Assembly (NCBI GenBank): GCA_048500275.1
Contig: JASNYI010000003.1
Coordinates: 1 to 64,000, forward strand
Origin: UBA5066 sp048500275
GTDB taxonomy: Bacteria; Acidobacteriota; Thermoanaerobaculia; UBA5066
Length of the DNA stretch: 64,000 nucleotides
Reading direction: 5' to 3'
The notes beneath the pieces are model-generated. The model saw nothing but the letters and a program-made list of their open reading frames with translations. It searched no databases and was not told the origin of the DNA. Position numbers and translations under genes: made by a program. Shown here piece by piece: positions 1 through 5,855 of this stretch; the stretch's first letter is position 1, and each line of letters opens with the position of its first letter.

Positions 1-24
1 ACGCCCCAGACGCACAGGTTCTGC

Positions 25-498
25 ATGAAGCGAATCACGAAGGTCATCCTTGGTGTTGTTGGGTTCGGCGTTCTCCTCGGCGCCCTCGCGGGCGCTGGAG
101 TCCTGTGGTTGTTTCGCAGTGTCGGTCCCACACTGCGAGACTCCGCGAAGGCCACACACAGCGAGGGACTGCAAGCCGGGGCCGCGCTTGACGACTCAGC
201 TTGCGTCGCGGCCTCTCTCAATCGGCTGCGCGCCGGATCCTCCAATGGCACTGCGGGCATCTTTCGCGAGAACCTCTGGCTTACTGGTTGTCTCGAGACG
301 AGCCGCTTGAACGACAGTCTCTGCCAGGCAGTACCGCCGCAGAGCGCCCCTCTCCAGGTTAGCCTTTGGGCTGCTGGTCGCTGCAACGAACTCGGAATCG
401 GCGGTCACGAATGTGGCACCATCCTGCAGCGCGTCGCCGAGTACTGCTCGTCCCCGGAGCGGCGAAAGAAGACGGCACGTGCCGGCGGGGGCGTCTAA
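25..498 (+). CDS. Integron cassette protein, membrane-anchored, Cys-rich, unknown
   Basis: I do not recognise this 157-residue protein. An N-terminal hydrophobic segment (about residues 7-30) preceded by lysine and arginine looks like a signal anchor, so the rest is probably outside the membrane. The soluble part carries six cysteines (for example in SACVAAS, TGCLE, GRCNE, HECGT, YCSS), which would suit disulfides or metal binding. The stop codon TAA lies inside the first core box of the following attC, the usual arrangement of an integron gene cassette. The cassette's left boundary is before the window. No clear Shine-Dalgarno sequence precedes the ATG. It reads in the same direction as the next four cassettes. 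Function is unknown. Confidence 0.6.
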   Translation: MKRITKVILGVVGFGVLLGALAGAGVLWLFRSVGPTLRDSAKATHSEGLQAGAALDDSACVAASLNRLRAGSSNGTAGIFRENLWLTGCLETSRLNDSLCQAVPPQSAPLQVSLWAAGRCNELGIGGHECGTILQRVAEYCSSPERRKKTARAGGGV

Positions 499-559
499 CC
501 CGGCGTGCAGCGGACTTCGCTTCGCTACGCTCGCTCGCCGCTGACGCCCGCGGTTAGGT
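493..559 (+). repeat. attC site 1
   Basis: Recombination site of an integron cassette. It starts with GTCTAAC (fits RYYYAAC) and ends with GTTAGGT (fits GTTRRRY), with an imperfect palindrome of inner arms between (GCAGCGGA and CGCCGCTGAC). At 67 bp it is 10 bp longer than its sisters because the central loop repeats a short TCGCT-rich segment. The preceding gene's stop codon sits in the first core box. Confidence 0.9.
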
Positions 560-573
560 GCCATCGCTAACTC

Positions 574-1371
574 ATGTTCCTCAGCGACACTGAATGCCGT
601 CTCTGTGGGGCCCGCACTCCACTCACTGAAGAACATGCCCCGCCGAAGGCGGCGGCTAACGCCGGACCAGCGGTCCTACATCACTTCGTCGAAAACAATG
701 GCTCGCTAACTCTTCGGTCCGATCCGTTTCCAGACGGCCTTTCTTTCAAGGTCTTCTGCTCTCGCTGCAACTCTAAGATCCTCGGTTCTCGCTACGGCAC
801 GGAGTACCTCACTTTCGTCCGACAGGTCGCTGAGGCCGCCGCTGGAGTTGAACCCCGCGCCACGCTTCGGCTCAACACTCGCTTGTTTCCCCTTCGCATC
901 GTCAAATACGCACTCGGTCTTCTCTGCGCCACAACCCCACGTGCCGACCTTCTCGACGTTCCGAACCTCCGCGACTTCATTCGTCATCGCGATTCCACCG
1001 GCGTACCGAACGGAATTCGGCTCTACCTGTTCGTGCCGTTCCCTCCGGGGACCCTTCGAAGCACCGGGCGAACCGCAGTCCGGCTAGGCGCTTCAAGTCC
1101 GTTCCTCCATCTCGCCGAAAGTTCCTTCTGGCCTATCGGCTGGCTGTACTCGTTCGGCTCCGAGCAGCCGCCGCCCGACTGGGCCACTGACGTCACGCGC
1201 TGGGGAGACGAGAGCTTCGGTCAGCGCTGTTCGGTTTCGATCGAGCTGCCTGTTCAATGGACCGTCGGTCCCGGTGCTGGAGAATTCCGCACGGCCGAAG
1301 AGCTCGCCGCCCGTCCTCCAATCCTCATCTCGAAGCGCTCGGCTGCAGGACTCCCGCCAAATGGCACCTAA
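574..1371 (+). CDS. Integron cassette protein with HNH-like zinc motif
   Basis: This 265-residue protein begins with a CxxC pair (CRLCG), then EHAPPKA, then a second CxxC followed by asparagine (CSRCNS) around residue 62. The order CxxC...EHxPPK...CxxCN is typical of HNH-endonuclease-like proteins and their zinc-ribbon relatives, so a nucleic-acid role (nuclease or binding protein) is plausible. The rest of the sequence (residues 80-265) matches nothing I recognise. Whether the HNH-like histidine is catalytic cannot be judged from sequence alone. The gene starts 15 bp after attC1 and its TAA stop lies inside attC2, so it is a complete one-gene cassette. There is no obvious ribosome binding site. 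Cassette genes of this motif are often discussed as possible defence or stress genes, which here is only inference. Confidence 0.6.
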   Translation: MFLSDTECRLCGARTPLTEEHAPPKAAANAGPAVLHHFVENNGSLTLRSDPFPDGLSFKVFCSRCNSKILGSRYGTEYLTFVRQVAEAAAGVEPRATLRLNTRLFPLRIVKYALGLLCATTPRADLLDVPNLRDFIRHRDSTGVPNGIRLYLFVPFPPGTLRSTGRTAVRLGASSPFLHLAESSFWPIGWLYSFGSEQPPPDWATDVTRWGDESFGQRCSVSIELPVQWTVGPGAGEFRTAEELAARPPILISKRSAAGLPPNGT

Positions 1372-1422
1372 CCCGGCGTGCAGCGGACTTCGCTTCGCTC
1401 GCCGCTGACGCTGCGGTTAGGC
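1366..1422 (+). repeat. attC site 2
   Basis: A 57 bp attC: ACCTAAC (RYYYAAC) to GTTAGGC (GTTRRRY). Inner arms are the same as in sites 1 and 3. The left arm carries one unpaired G (TTGCAGCGG or GTGCAGCGG against CGCTGA), which sets the orientation as +. It overlaps the stop codon of the upstream gene. Confidence 0.92.
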
Positions 1423-1452
1423 CCTCCCGGCTTCCGACAGAATCGAGAGCTC

Positions 1453-2283
1453 ATGCGACTCCTCAAGCGCGCCTCCCTCGAGACAACCGCTTCCGCTCAG
1501 AGTGACGCCCGAAGCGCGCAGTTGGCCTTCGTGCTTCTTGCCGAGGCGCGCCTACCGCGTGCTGAGGACATCATTCGCGCGTACGCCGCTCTCCCGTCCC
1601 GCCGGAATCGCGCATCCACTCTCGACGAGCACCTCGAGAAGGCCTCTTCTGACGAGATCGTCTCCCTTAGCTTCCGCTCGAAGGAACCGGCGTTCATCGC
1701 CCTGGTTCCCGCAGCAGTGCCAAACGGGGAGGCGGACGAAGGCGCACAGTTCAGCATGTCGTCTCTCGGCACCGGCTGGCAGCTGCCCCCGCACACGGCG
1801 CACCTTCTCGTCACGTTGGCGTCCTCTGGTTCGCTTACTGCGGTAGAGGAGCTGTCTCGTTTCACATCGCTTCTTGCCGCGGTCGTGCTTTCCTCCGACG
1901 CCGTTGGCGTCTACTGGGGTGCCGCGGGCGCTACGCACGATCCGCAGTTCTTCGTCGCCCTTTCTCAAGAGCCGGGCGTCTCCCCTCGCATCATGCTTTG
2001 GTCTGGTCTGAGCGTTGCTAGAGACTCCGAGGGGCGGCTAAGCCTCTTGAGTCTCGGAATGAAGCAGCTGCACCTACCGGACCTCCTTCTTGTCGCGTCC
2101 GAGGCTTCCGAAGACTCGGCACTTGAGACATTCTTTGATCTTCTCGGCTACCTCGCGGCGCGAGGTAAGCCCTTGCCAGAAGGCGACACTGTGGGCCGGA
2201 CCGCACAGGAGCGCCTGCGTGTGCACTACGTTCCGTCGCCTGTGGACCCCACCGCGAGAGTCTGGCGCGTGGAGCTGCCCTGA
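1453..2283 (+). CDS. Integron cassette protein, DUF4261 family
   Basis: A 276-residue cassette protein that resembles the DUF4261 family. Recognisable stretches are AFVLLAEARLP near the N-terminus, FIALVPAAVPNGE, the core HTAHLLVTLAS followed by AVVLSSDAVGVYWG (about residues 120-160), and the C-terminal GDTVGRTAQERLRVHYVPS. DUF4261 proteins are widespread in bacteria and have no established biochemical function. An ATG at 1453 follows the attC2 end by 30 bp. An upstream in-frame start would put attC sequence inside the protein, so I prefer 1453. The stop at 2281-2283 is 52 bp before attC3, so this cassette has a short 3' tail. No signal peptide or membrane segment is visible, so it is probably cytoplasmic. 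Confidence 0.72.
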   Translation: MRLLKRASLETTASAQSDARSAQLAFVLLAEARLPRAEDIIRAYAALPSRRNRASTLDEHLEKASSDEIVSLSFRSKEPAFIALVPAAVPNGEADEGAQFSMSSLGTGWQLPPHTAHLLVTLASSGSLTAVEELSRFTSLLAAVVLSSDAVGVYWGAAGATHDPQFFVALSQEPGVSPRIMLWSGLSVARDSEGRLSLLSLGMKQLHLPDLLLVASEASEDSALETFFDLLGYLAARGKPLPEGDTVGRTAQERLRVHYVPSPVDPTARVWRVELP

Positions 2284-2334
2284 GAACGCGCTTGCATCTC
2301 GCGGGAGGCTGGCCAGTGTTCGTTCCAGCACATG

Positions 2335-2391
2335 GCCTAACCCGGCTTGCAGCGGACTTCGCTTCGCTCGCCGCTGAAGCCCCGGTTAGGC
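2335..2391 (+). repeat. attC site 3
   Basis: A 57 bp attC from GCCTAAC to GTTAGGC, both perfect core boxes. It matches site 2 at nearly every position apart from a few bases next to the core boxes. Confidence 0.92.
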
Positions 2392-2434
2392 GGGCGCCGA
2401 ACCCGCCACGGTCAGCCACATCACGGAGTCTCAG

Positions 2435-2902
2435 ATGATCAGACCGGAGCTTCGGCCTCCCAAGGCCGACCCTGCCCTTCGCAGAAGACTCGTGCGCCTC
2501 GCGGAAGACATCGTCGCAGCGCAGAACGCCGGGGCGCCTTGTAGCGACCTCATCGCCGTATTCAATGCCGAAGCCGGCGCCGCTCTCGAGGCCTTCGACT
2601 TCCATGCGGCCTGGGAGGGCGATGGAGAGGGCACCCTCGTTGACTCCGTCCTTCTTCCGCGCCCACCCTTCATTTCAGACATTTCGGACGACGAACTGCT
2701 CGAGATCATCGCGTGGGTTCAGGCGCACCCGGCGGGTCGTGCCTGTGACTGGTACCTCAAGGTTCTCGAACTGCACCTTGGCGATCCGAGCTTCGAAGAT
2801 CTCATCTTTCAGGACGACCTCACGCCGGAAGAAATCCTCACAAGGGCGCGCAGCTATCGCCCATTGATTACGCCTCTTCCATCCAACCCAGGCGCCGCCT
2901 AA
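2435..2902 (+). CDS. Integron cassette protein, acidic, unknown
   Basis: A 155-residue acidic, probably soluble protein that I do not recognise. It has a basic N-terminal helix (RRRLVRLAEDIVAAQ), a stretch FISDISDDELLEIIAWV near the middle and FEDLIFQDDLTPEEILTRA near the C-terminus. The pattern is one of amphipathic helices with no catalytic signature. The ATG is preceded by GGAG 8 bp upstream. The TAA stop lies within attC4, so it is a complete cassette. Small acidic helical cassette proteins of this kind could be immunity proteins or regulators, but nothing in the sequence decides that. Confidence 0.65.
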   Translation: MIRPELRPPKADPALRRRLVRLAEDIVAAQNAGAPCSDLIAVFNAEAGAALEAFDFHAAWEGDGEGTLVDSVLLPRPPFISDISDDELLEIIAWVQAHPAGRACDWYLKVLELHLGDPSFEDLIFQDDLTPEEILTRARSYRPLITPLPSNPGAA

Positions 2903-2954
2903 CCCCGGCGTGCAGTGGACTCGCTGCGCTCGCCACTGACGCCAGACGTTAGGC
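2897..2954 (+). repeat. attC site 4
   Basis: A 58 bp attC from GCCTAAC to GTTAGGC. Its arms have diverged most among the intact sites (GCAGTGGACTCGCTGCGCTCGCCACTGACG), with compensating changes in both arms (AGTGG opposite CCACT). Pairing of the folded site is therefore kept. Confidence 0.92.
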
Positions 2955-2967
2955 CTCGCTGACCCTC

Positions 2968-3552
2968 ATGCCGTCTCTTCCTCCCCACACGCGCTTCTTC
3001 GGCAATGCTGTGGACGCCGACATGGAACTCGCCTTTCTGCGCGAGTCCGTGGACAGCCTCGAGGCTCTTCTAGCCGAGGCCGCCGCGCGTCCTGCCTCAG
3101 AACAGGCACCCCTGAACGACGCTGTGGCCGCGATCGCTGGCGACCGGGAGTATCTCTACGCCGAACTCCTCCCGGCAGTCGTCCACGAGACCCACGCGAT
3201 CTCCTGCATCGTCTTTCTCGAGCGCCAGTGCCGCGATTACGTTCAGAGTCTCGCTGCCGCCATGTCTAGTACCCTAGCCTTCAACGACCTCTCCGGCACC
3301 GTGCTGGAGCGCTTCAAGACCTACTGCGAGAAGGTGGCGGGTCTTCAATTCCGCCTATCGGCTCAAGACTGGCAGGCGGTCCGAGGTCTTGTCTGGGCAC
3401 CGCACTCCGAGATCAAGCGCTTCAAACGCTCGGCCGACTTCCACCGCCATGCAAGACGGCTCACGGCACCTCATGGCGCTCTCTCACTGCCCCAGGCCCA
3501 CTTCTTCGTAAGGCGCATCGCCTTGGCATGGCTCGAAGGCAAAGCCACCTAA
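2968..3552 (+). CDS. Integron cassette protein, helical, unknown
   Basis: A 194-residue protein, mostly predicted helix, with no signal peptide or membrane segment. Segments such as ETHAISCIVFLERQCRDYV and FKTYCEKVAGLQFRL look like a helical bundle. The general shape recalls HEPN-type proteins, but the RNxxxH ribonuclease motif is absent, so I do not assign it. It starts 14 bp after attC4 with ATG and its TAA stop lies in the first core box of attC5. It is the last gene before the insertion sequence. Confidence 0.62.
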   Translation: MPSLPPHTRFFGNAVDADMELAFLRESVDSLEALLAEAAARPASEQAPLNDAVAAIAGDREYLYAELLPAVVHETHAISCIVFLERQCRDYVQSLAAAMSSTLAFNDLSGTVLERFKTYCEKVAGLQFRLSAQDWQAVRGLVWAPHSEIKRFKRSADFHRHARRLTAPHGALSLPQAHFFVRRIALAWLEGKAT

Positions 3553-3572
3553 CCCGGGTTGCAGCGGACTTC
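3547..3572 (+). repeat. attC site 5, left half only
   Basis: ACCTAAC followed by CCGGGTTGCAGCGGACTTC matches the left arm of the other attC sites as far as base 3572, then the similarity stops abruptly. The break coincides with the end of the insertion sequence. The right half appears to lie on the far side of that element (5138-5164). Confidence 0.85.
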
Positions 3573-3573
3573 C

Positions 3574-3584
3574 ATGAGAAGGCC
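3574..3584. repeat. Sub-terminal inverted repeat, right end of IS
   Basis: ATGAGAAGGCC, identical over 11 bases to the complement of 5120-5130. It lies one base inside the point where attC similarity stops, on the side downstream of the transposase. Confidence 0.85.
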
Positions 3585-3895
3585 CGGACGTGTCAAGTGA
3601 GACGAGGGGTGCTCTCTCCCGTCGGACCCGGTTCGATCGCCATGCTTCCATTCGCACTCTGGGAGGCGCCTCGCGACGGTCCAGGTGCATGAGGGGGTCC
3701 GAGCTGAAAGGGCGCTGCCATCTCGCTATCGGTTTTCCTGGAGAGACCGGTTGGCTCTCCGGACCCGAGTCCGCTTCGCAGTCGCCCAGACAGGGCGTCG
3801 ATCCGTTCCTTGGGCATTCCGTTTCGTCTCGCTAGTCCCGTCGGTGCCTGAGTTCCGGTTCCCCTACTTCTAAGAAAGCTCTCGTCGTGCTCCTC
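3585..3895 (-). ncRNA. Candidate bridge/seek RNA region of the IS
   Basis: This 311 bp stretch holds no convincing gene. It lies between the transposase stop codon and the end of the element, which is where IS1111-group elements encode their guide RNA, transcribed in the transposase direction. It contains a clear hairpin (GGAGAG at 3740-3745 with CTCTCC at 3755-3760). Next to it is a segment, 3768-3779, whose minus-strand reading includes AGCGGACT, identical to the attC flank at the insertion point. That would fit a target guide. The exact RNA ends, fold and guide loops are inference. Confidence 0.5.
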
Positions 3896-5050
3896 CTACG
3901 CCTTCGCCGTCTCGGGCAGGAGCGCGAGACGTCGATCGGCCTCGTAGACCTCCCCAGAGCGCCACAGCTTGTGCAGCAGCACCGCCAGCTTGCGCGCCAC
4001 GGCGATGACCGCCCGCTTCTTGGCGTACTTGCCGCCCCGACCCTCCAGCGCCAGCCCGAACCGGCGCAGGTCGCAGTCCGGCCCGAACGGCCCCAGGATG
4101 TACTGCGACCCCTGCACCAGCAGGCTGCGCATGAAGCCGTCTCCCTCCTTCGTGATCCTCAGCTGCGGGTCGCTGTCCCCGCTCTGCCGTCGGGCCGGGA
4201 CCAACCCGAGGTACGGGCCCACCATCCGGCTCTTCTCGAACCGGTCCGGCGTCTCCAGCGTCAGGACGTAGGCCAGCGACAGGATGAACCCCACCCCGTG
4301 AACCTGCCGCAGCAGGCCCGTTTCGGGGTACTTCGTCTTCGCCATCTCGCGCACTCTCTGGTTCAGCGCACGGATCTGCTCCGAGATCGCGTCGATCGCC
4401 GAGAAGACCGCGCCCAGCGTCTCCTTCAGCTCCTCCGGCAGCATCGATTCCGTCTCGGCCGTGAAGCTCCTCGTCGAGCTCGCCTTCAACCGATACCCGG
4501 CCGACTTGACCGCGCCTCGGGCATGCCCGATCAGCTTCACCCGCGTCCGCACCAAGAGGTCCCTCGCCCGCAGCACCGCCAGGTCCTGCGCGACCTCCTC
4601 GTCGCGGTGCTTCACCGGCGACAGCAGCGCCGGATCCATCCGAGCCACCCGCGCCAGCGACCGCGCGTCCACCCGGTCCGTCTTGCCTCGGTTCTGGTAG
4701 ATGAACCGCAGCTTTCGCGAGTTCGCCACCAGCACCTCGTGCCCCATCTCCCTCAGCAACCGGCTCACCCACGGCGAGTGCGTCCCCACTTCCATCGCGA
4801 TGCGGCACTTCCCGAGCCGCTCCACGTCGAAGACCCGCGTCAGGCCGCTCTTCGTCGTGGCCACCCGCGTCTCCTCGACGATCTCGCCCATCGAGTCCAG
4901 CACGCAGAGCTGGCTCATCCGATCCCCGAGGTCCAGACCGATCGTCAGGCTCCTCGCCATTCCCGCCGACGCCGAATCCGCACCCTTGATCCCTCCCGCC
5001 CCCTTCGTCTCCCGTGTCCTCCTCGTCGCCTCGGTGCTACGCTTCTTCAT
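3896..5050 (-). CDS. IS110-family transposase (DEDD recombinase)
   Basis: A 384-residue recombinase. The N-terminal RuvC-like DEDD domain shows IGLDLGD (first Asp), AMEVGTHS (Glu) and TDRVDARSLA (paired Asp). The C-terminal transposase_20 domain has the helix-hairpin segment LRQVHGVGFILSLAYVLTLE, and ARRQSGDSD contains the likely catalytic serine. The size is normal for the family. I chose ATG 5050 because GGGAG lies 9 bp upstream. ATG 4960 (MARSLTIGLD) is an alternative that still keeps the whole catalytic domain. The frame is intact, so the element may be active. The enzyme would use a guide RNA to pair donor and target DNA, as shown for other IS110 members. Confidence 0.93.
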   Translation of the reverse strand: MKKRSTEATRRTRETKGAGGIKGADSASAGMARSLTIGLDLGDRMSQLCVLDSMGEIVEETRVATTKSGLTRVFDVERLGKCRIAMEVGTHSPWVSRLLREMGHEVLVANSRKLRFIYQNRGKTDRVDARSLARVARMDPALLSPVKHRDEEVAQDLAVLRARDLLVRTRVKLIGHARGAVKSAGYRLKASSTRSFTAETESMLPEELKETLGAVFSAIDAISEQIRALNQRVREMAKTKYPETGLLRQVHGVGFILSLAYVLTLETPDRFEKSRMVGPYLGLVPARRQSGDSDPQLRITKEGDGFMRSLLVQGSQYILGPFGPDCDLRRFGLALEGRGGKYAKKRAVIAVARKLAVLLHKLWRSGEVYEADRRLALLPETAKA

Positions 5051-5123
5051 GGCCGGTCTCCCTTCTGGGCCTCGAGCCCGTCTTCTTTGCAGCTGATCTT
5101 CAGACTGCGGCGGGAGACCGGCC
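5051..5123. repeat. 12 bp inverted repeat in IS leader
   Basis: GGCCGGTCTCCC at 5051-5062 is the exact complement of GGGAGACCGGCC at 5112-5123, with 49 bp between. The inner copy contains the transposase ribosome binding site and the outer copy overlaps the terminal repeat. In a read-through transcript the two arms would pair and hide the ribosome binding site, a known way for insertion sequences to limit transposase made from outside promoters. Confidence 0.6.
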
Positions 5124-5130
5124 TTCTCAT
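5120..5130. repeat. Sub-terminal inverted repeat, left end of IS
   Basis: GGCCTTCTCAT, the exact complement of the repeat at 3574-3584. It lies about 7 bases inside the estimated element terminus, on the side upstream of the transposase. Confidence 0.85.
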
Positions 5131-5137
5131 TCCATCT

Positions 5138-5164
5138 CGCCGAACGGCTAGACCCCGGTAACAC
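5138..5164 (+). repeat. Diverged right half of the split attC
   Basis: Directly after the IS end the sequence CGCCG...CCCCGGTAACAC resembles the right arm of attC3 (CGCCG...CCCCGGTTAGGC). Spacing between the two blocks is longer and the final core box is decayed (GTAACAC against GTTRRRY, 5 of 7 matching). I infer it is the remaining half of attC5, or the end of another decayed site. Confidence 0.45.
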
Positions 5165-5176
5165 GAGCTCATTCCG

Positions 5177-5785
5177 GTGACGACGATCGTCGAGATCGAC
5201 CTGTCGGCGCCCTCAGACTCGGCCGATGCCTGTATCGTCGTCGCGCGGGATGGAGGCGCCCGTCCGGTCCTCGTTCGCTCGCTTCATTCGGCCACCGATG
5301 AAGAGCTCCTGGCCGACATCGGCCGCCTCCGCAGGGAACATCTCGTCGTAGGTCTCGATGCGCCCCTGTCGCACCAACCGGGCGGCGACCTGCGGGATCG
5401 TGATCGTGAAGTCCAGAGGCTTCTGATGAGCCACGGGATGCGGTCCGGTTCGGCCATGCCCCCCACTTTCAAGCGGATGGCCTACCTCACCCTTCGCGGC
5501 ATGGCGGTCGCCCGGTCACTCAGCAGCCTCGCTCATCCTTCGCTCCGAGTGATCGAGGTACATCCGGGCGCTGCTCTCTGTCTCACACTCGCCCCCGGCG
5601 TCCACGAGAGCAGCCCTCGCGCGGCGTCACCGTGTGTGTCAGCGGCGAGCGAAGCGACGTCCGCTGCAAGCCGGGTCAGGTGGCTCCGAGGAAGTGGCCG
5701 GCACGACGGGGACAGGCACGGCCTTGGGGAGGTGTCTCTGGACCTTGCCCATTCATCATCTCTCCCCGCCATCGTTCTGCAGTGA
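5177..5785 (+). pseudogene. DUF429 family protein, 3' end replaced by an inverted attC
   Basis: The first 145 residues look like a DUF429 protein (RNase H-like fold): an opening beta strand (VEIDLSAPSD), LVVGLDAPLSH, MPPTFKRMAYLTLRG and LRVIEVHPGAALCL. After about residue 148 the frame runs through an inverted attC site and unrelated sequence to a stop at 5785. Family members normally continue for 70 or more conserved residues after the EVHP motif, so the C-terminal part is lost. The start is GTG at 5177, 12 bp after the decayed attC half. This gene was probably a sixth cassette or the chromosomal neighbour of the array before a rearrangement. It may still be translated as a 202-residue hybrid. 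Confidence 0.6.
5624..5681 (-). repeat. Inverted, decayed attC site
   Basis: On the minus strand this 58 bp segment reads ACCTGAC, then CCGGCTTGCAGCGGACG, the loop TCGCTTCGCTCG, then CCGCTGAC and a decayed GTGACGC. The inner arms match attC sites 2 and 3 nearly base for base and the length is the same. The unpaired G of the left arm is on the minus strand, so the site points opposite to the rest of the array. Both core boxes have lost consensus bases (6 of 7 and 5 of 7), so it is probably inactive. Confidence 0.8.
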
Positions 5786-5855
5786 TCACAGGCGGGGTCG
5801 GTGTCACACGCAGGTTGACACTGAGGGTTTCGCGTTCCCTCGATTCCGTCTCGGG
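5682..5855. other. Intergenic, end of the cassette region
   Basis: 174 bp between the inverted attC and the stop codon of the sigma-54 activator. I see no gene, attC or strong hairpin here. It marks the change from cassette DNA to ordinary chromosome. Confidence 0.5.

Larger units (their letters stand above)
3571..5137 (-). mobile_element. IS110-family insertion sequence, IS1111 type, inside an attC
   Basis: The element is about 1.57 kb. Its ends are marked by an 11 bp inverted repeat, ATGAGAAGGCC at 3574-3584 and its complement at 5120-5130, which I infer lies just inside the true termini. Sub-terminal repeats, a DEDD-type transposase, about 80 bp of leader and a long (about 310 bp) non-coding tail after the transposase are hallmarks of the IS1111 group within the IS110 family. 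The group is known to include members that insert specifically into attC sites, and this copy sits exactly in the middle of one. Ends are estimated to within a few bases because IS110 elements make little or no target duplication. Confidence 0.82.

Noticed and set aside
493..2954. CRISPR array
   Set aside because: The repeated units are 57-67 bp imperfect palindromes with terminal RYYYAAC/GTTRRRY boxes and have genes of 450-900 bp between them, so they are attC sites.
3887..5161. Long + strand open frame across the IS
   Set aside because: It is antisense to the intact IS110 transposase and its translation is Arg/Pro/His-rich without family similarity. It is a by-product of high GC codon use.
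1..5681. Integron integrase or Pc promoter in the window
   Set aside because: No tyrosine-recombinase gene or attI is seen. If one exists it lies before base 1.
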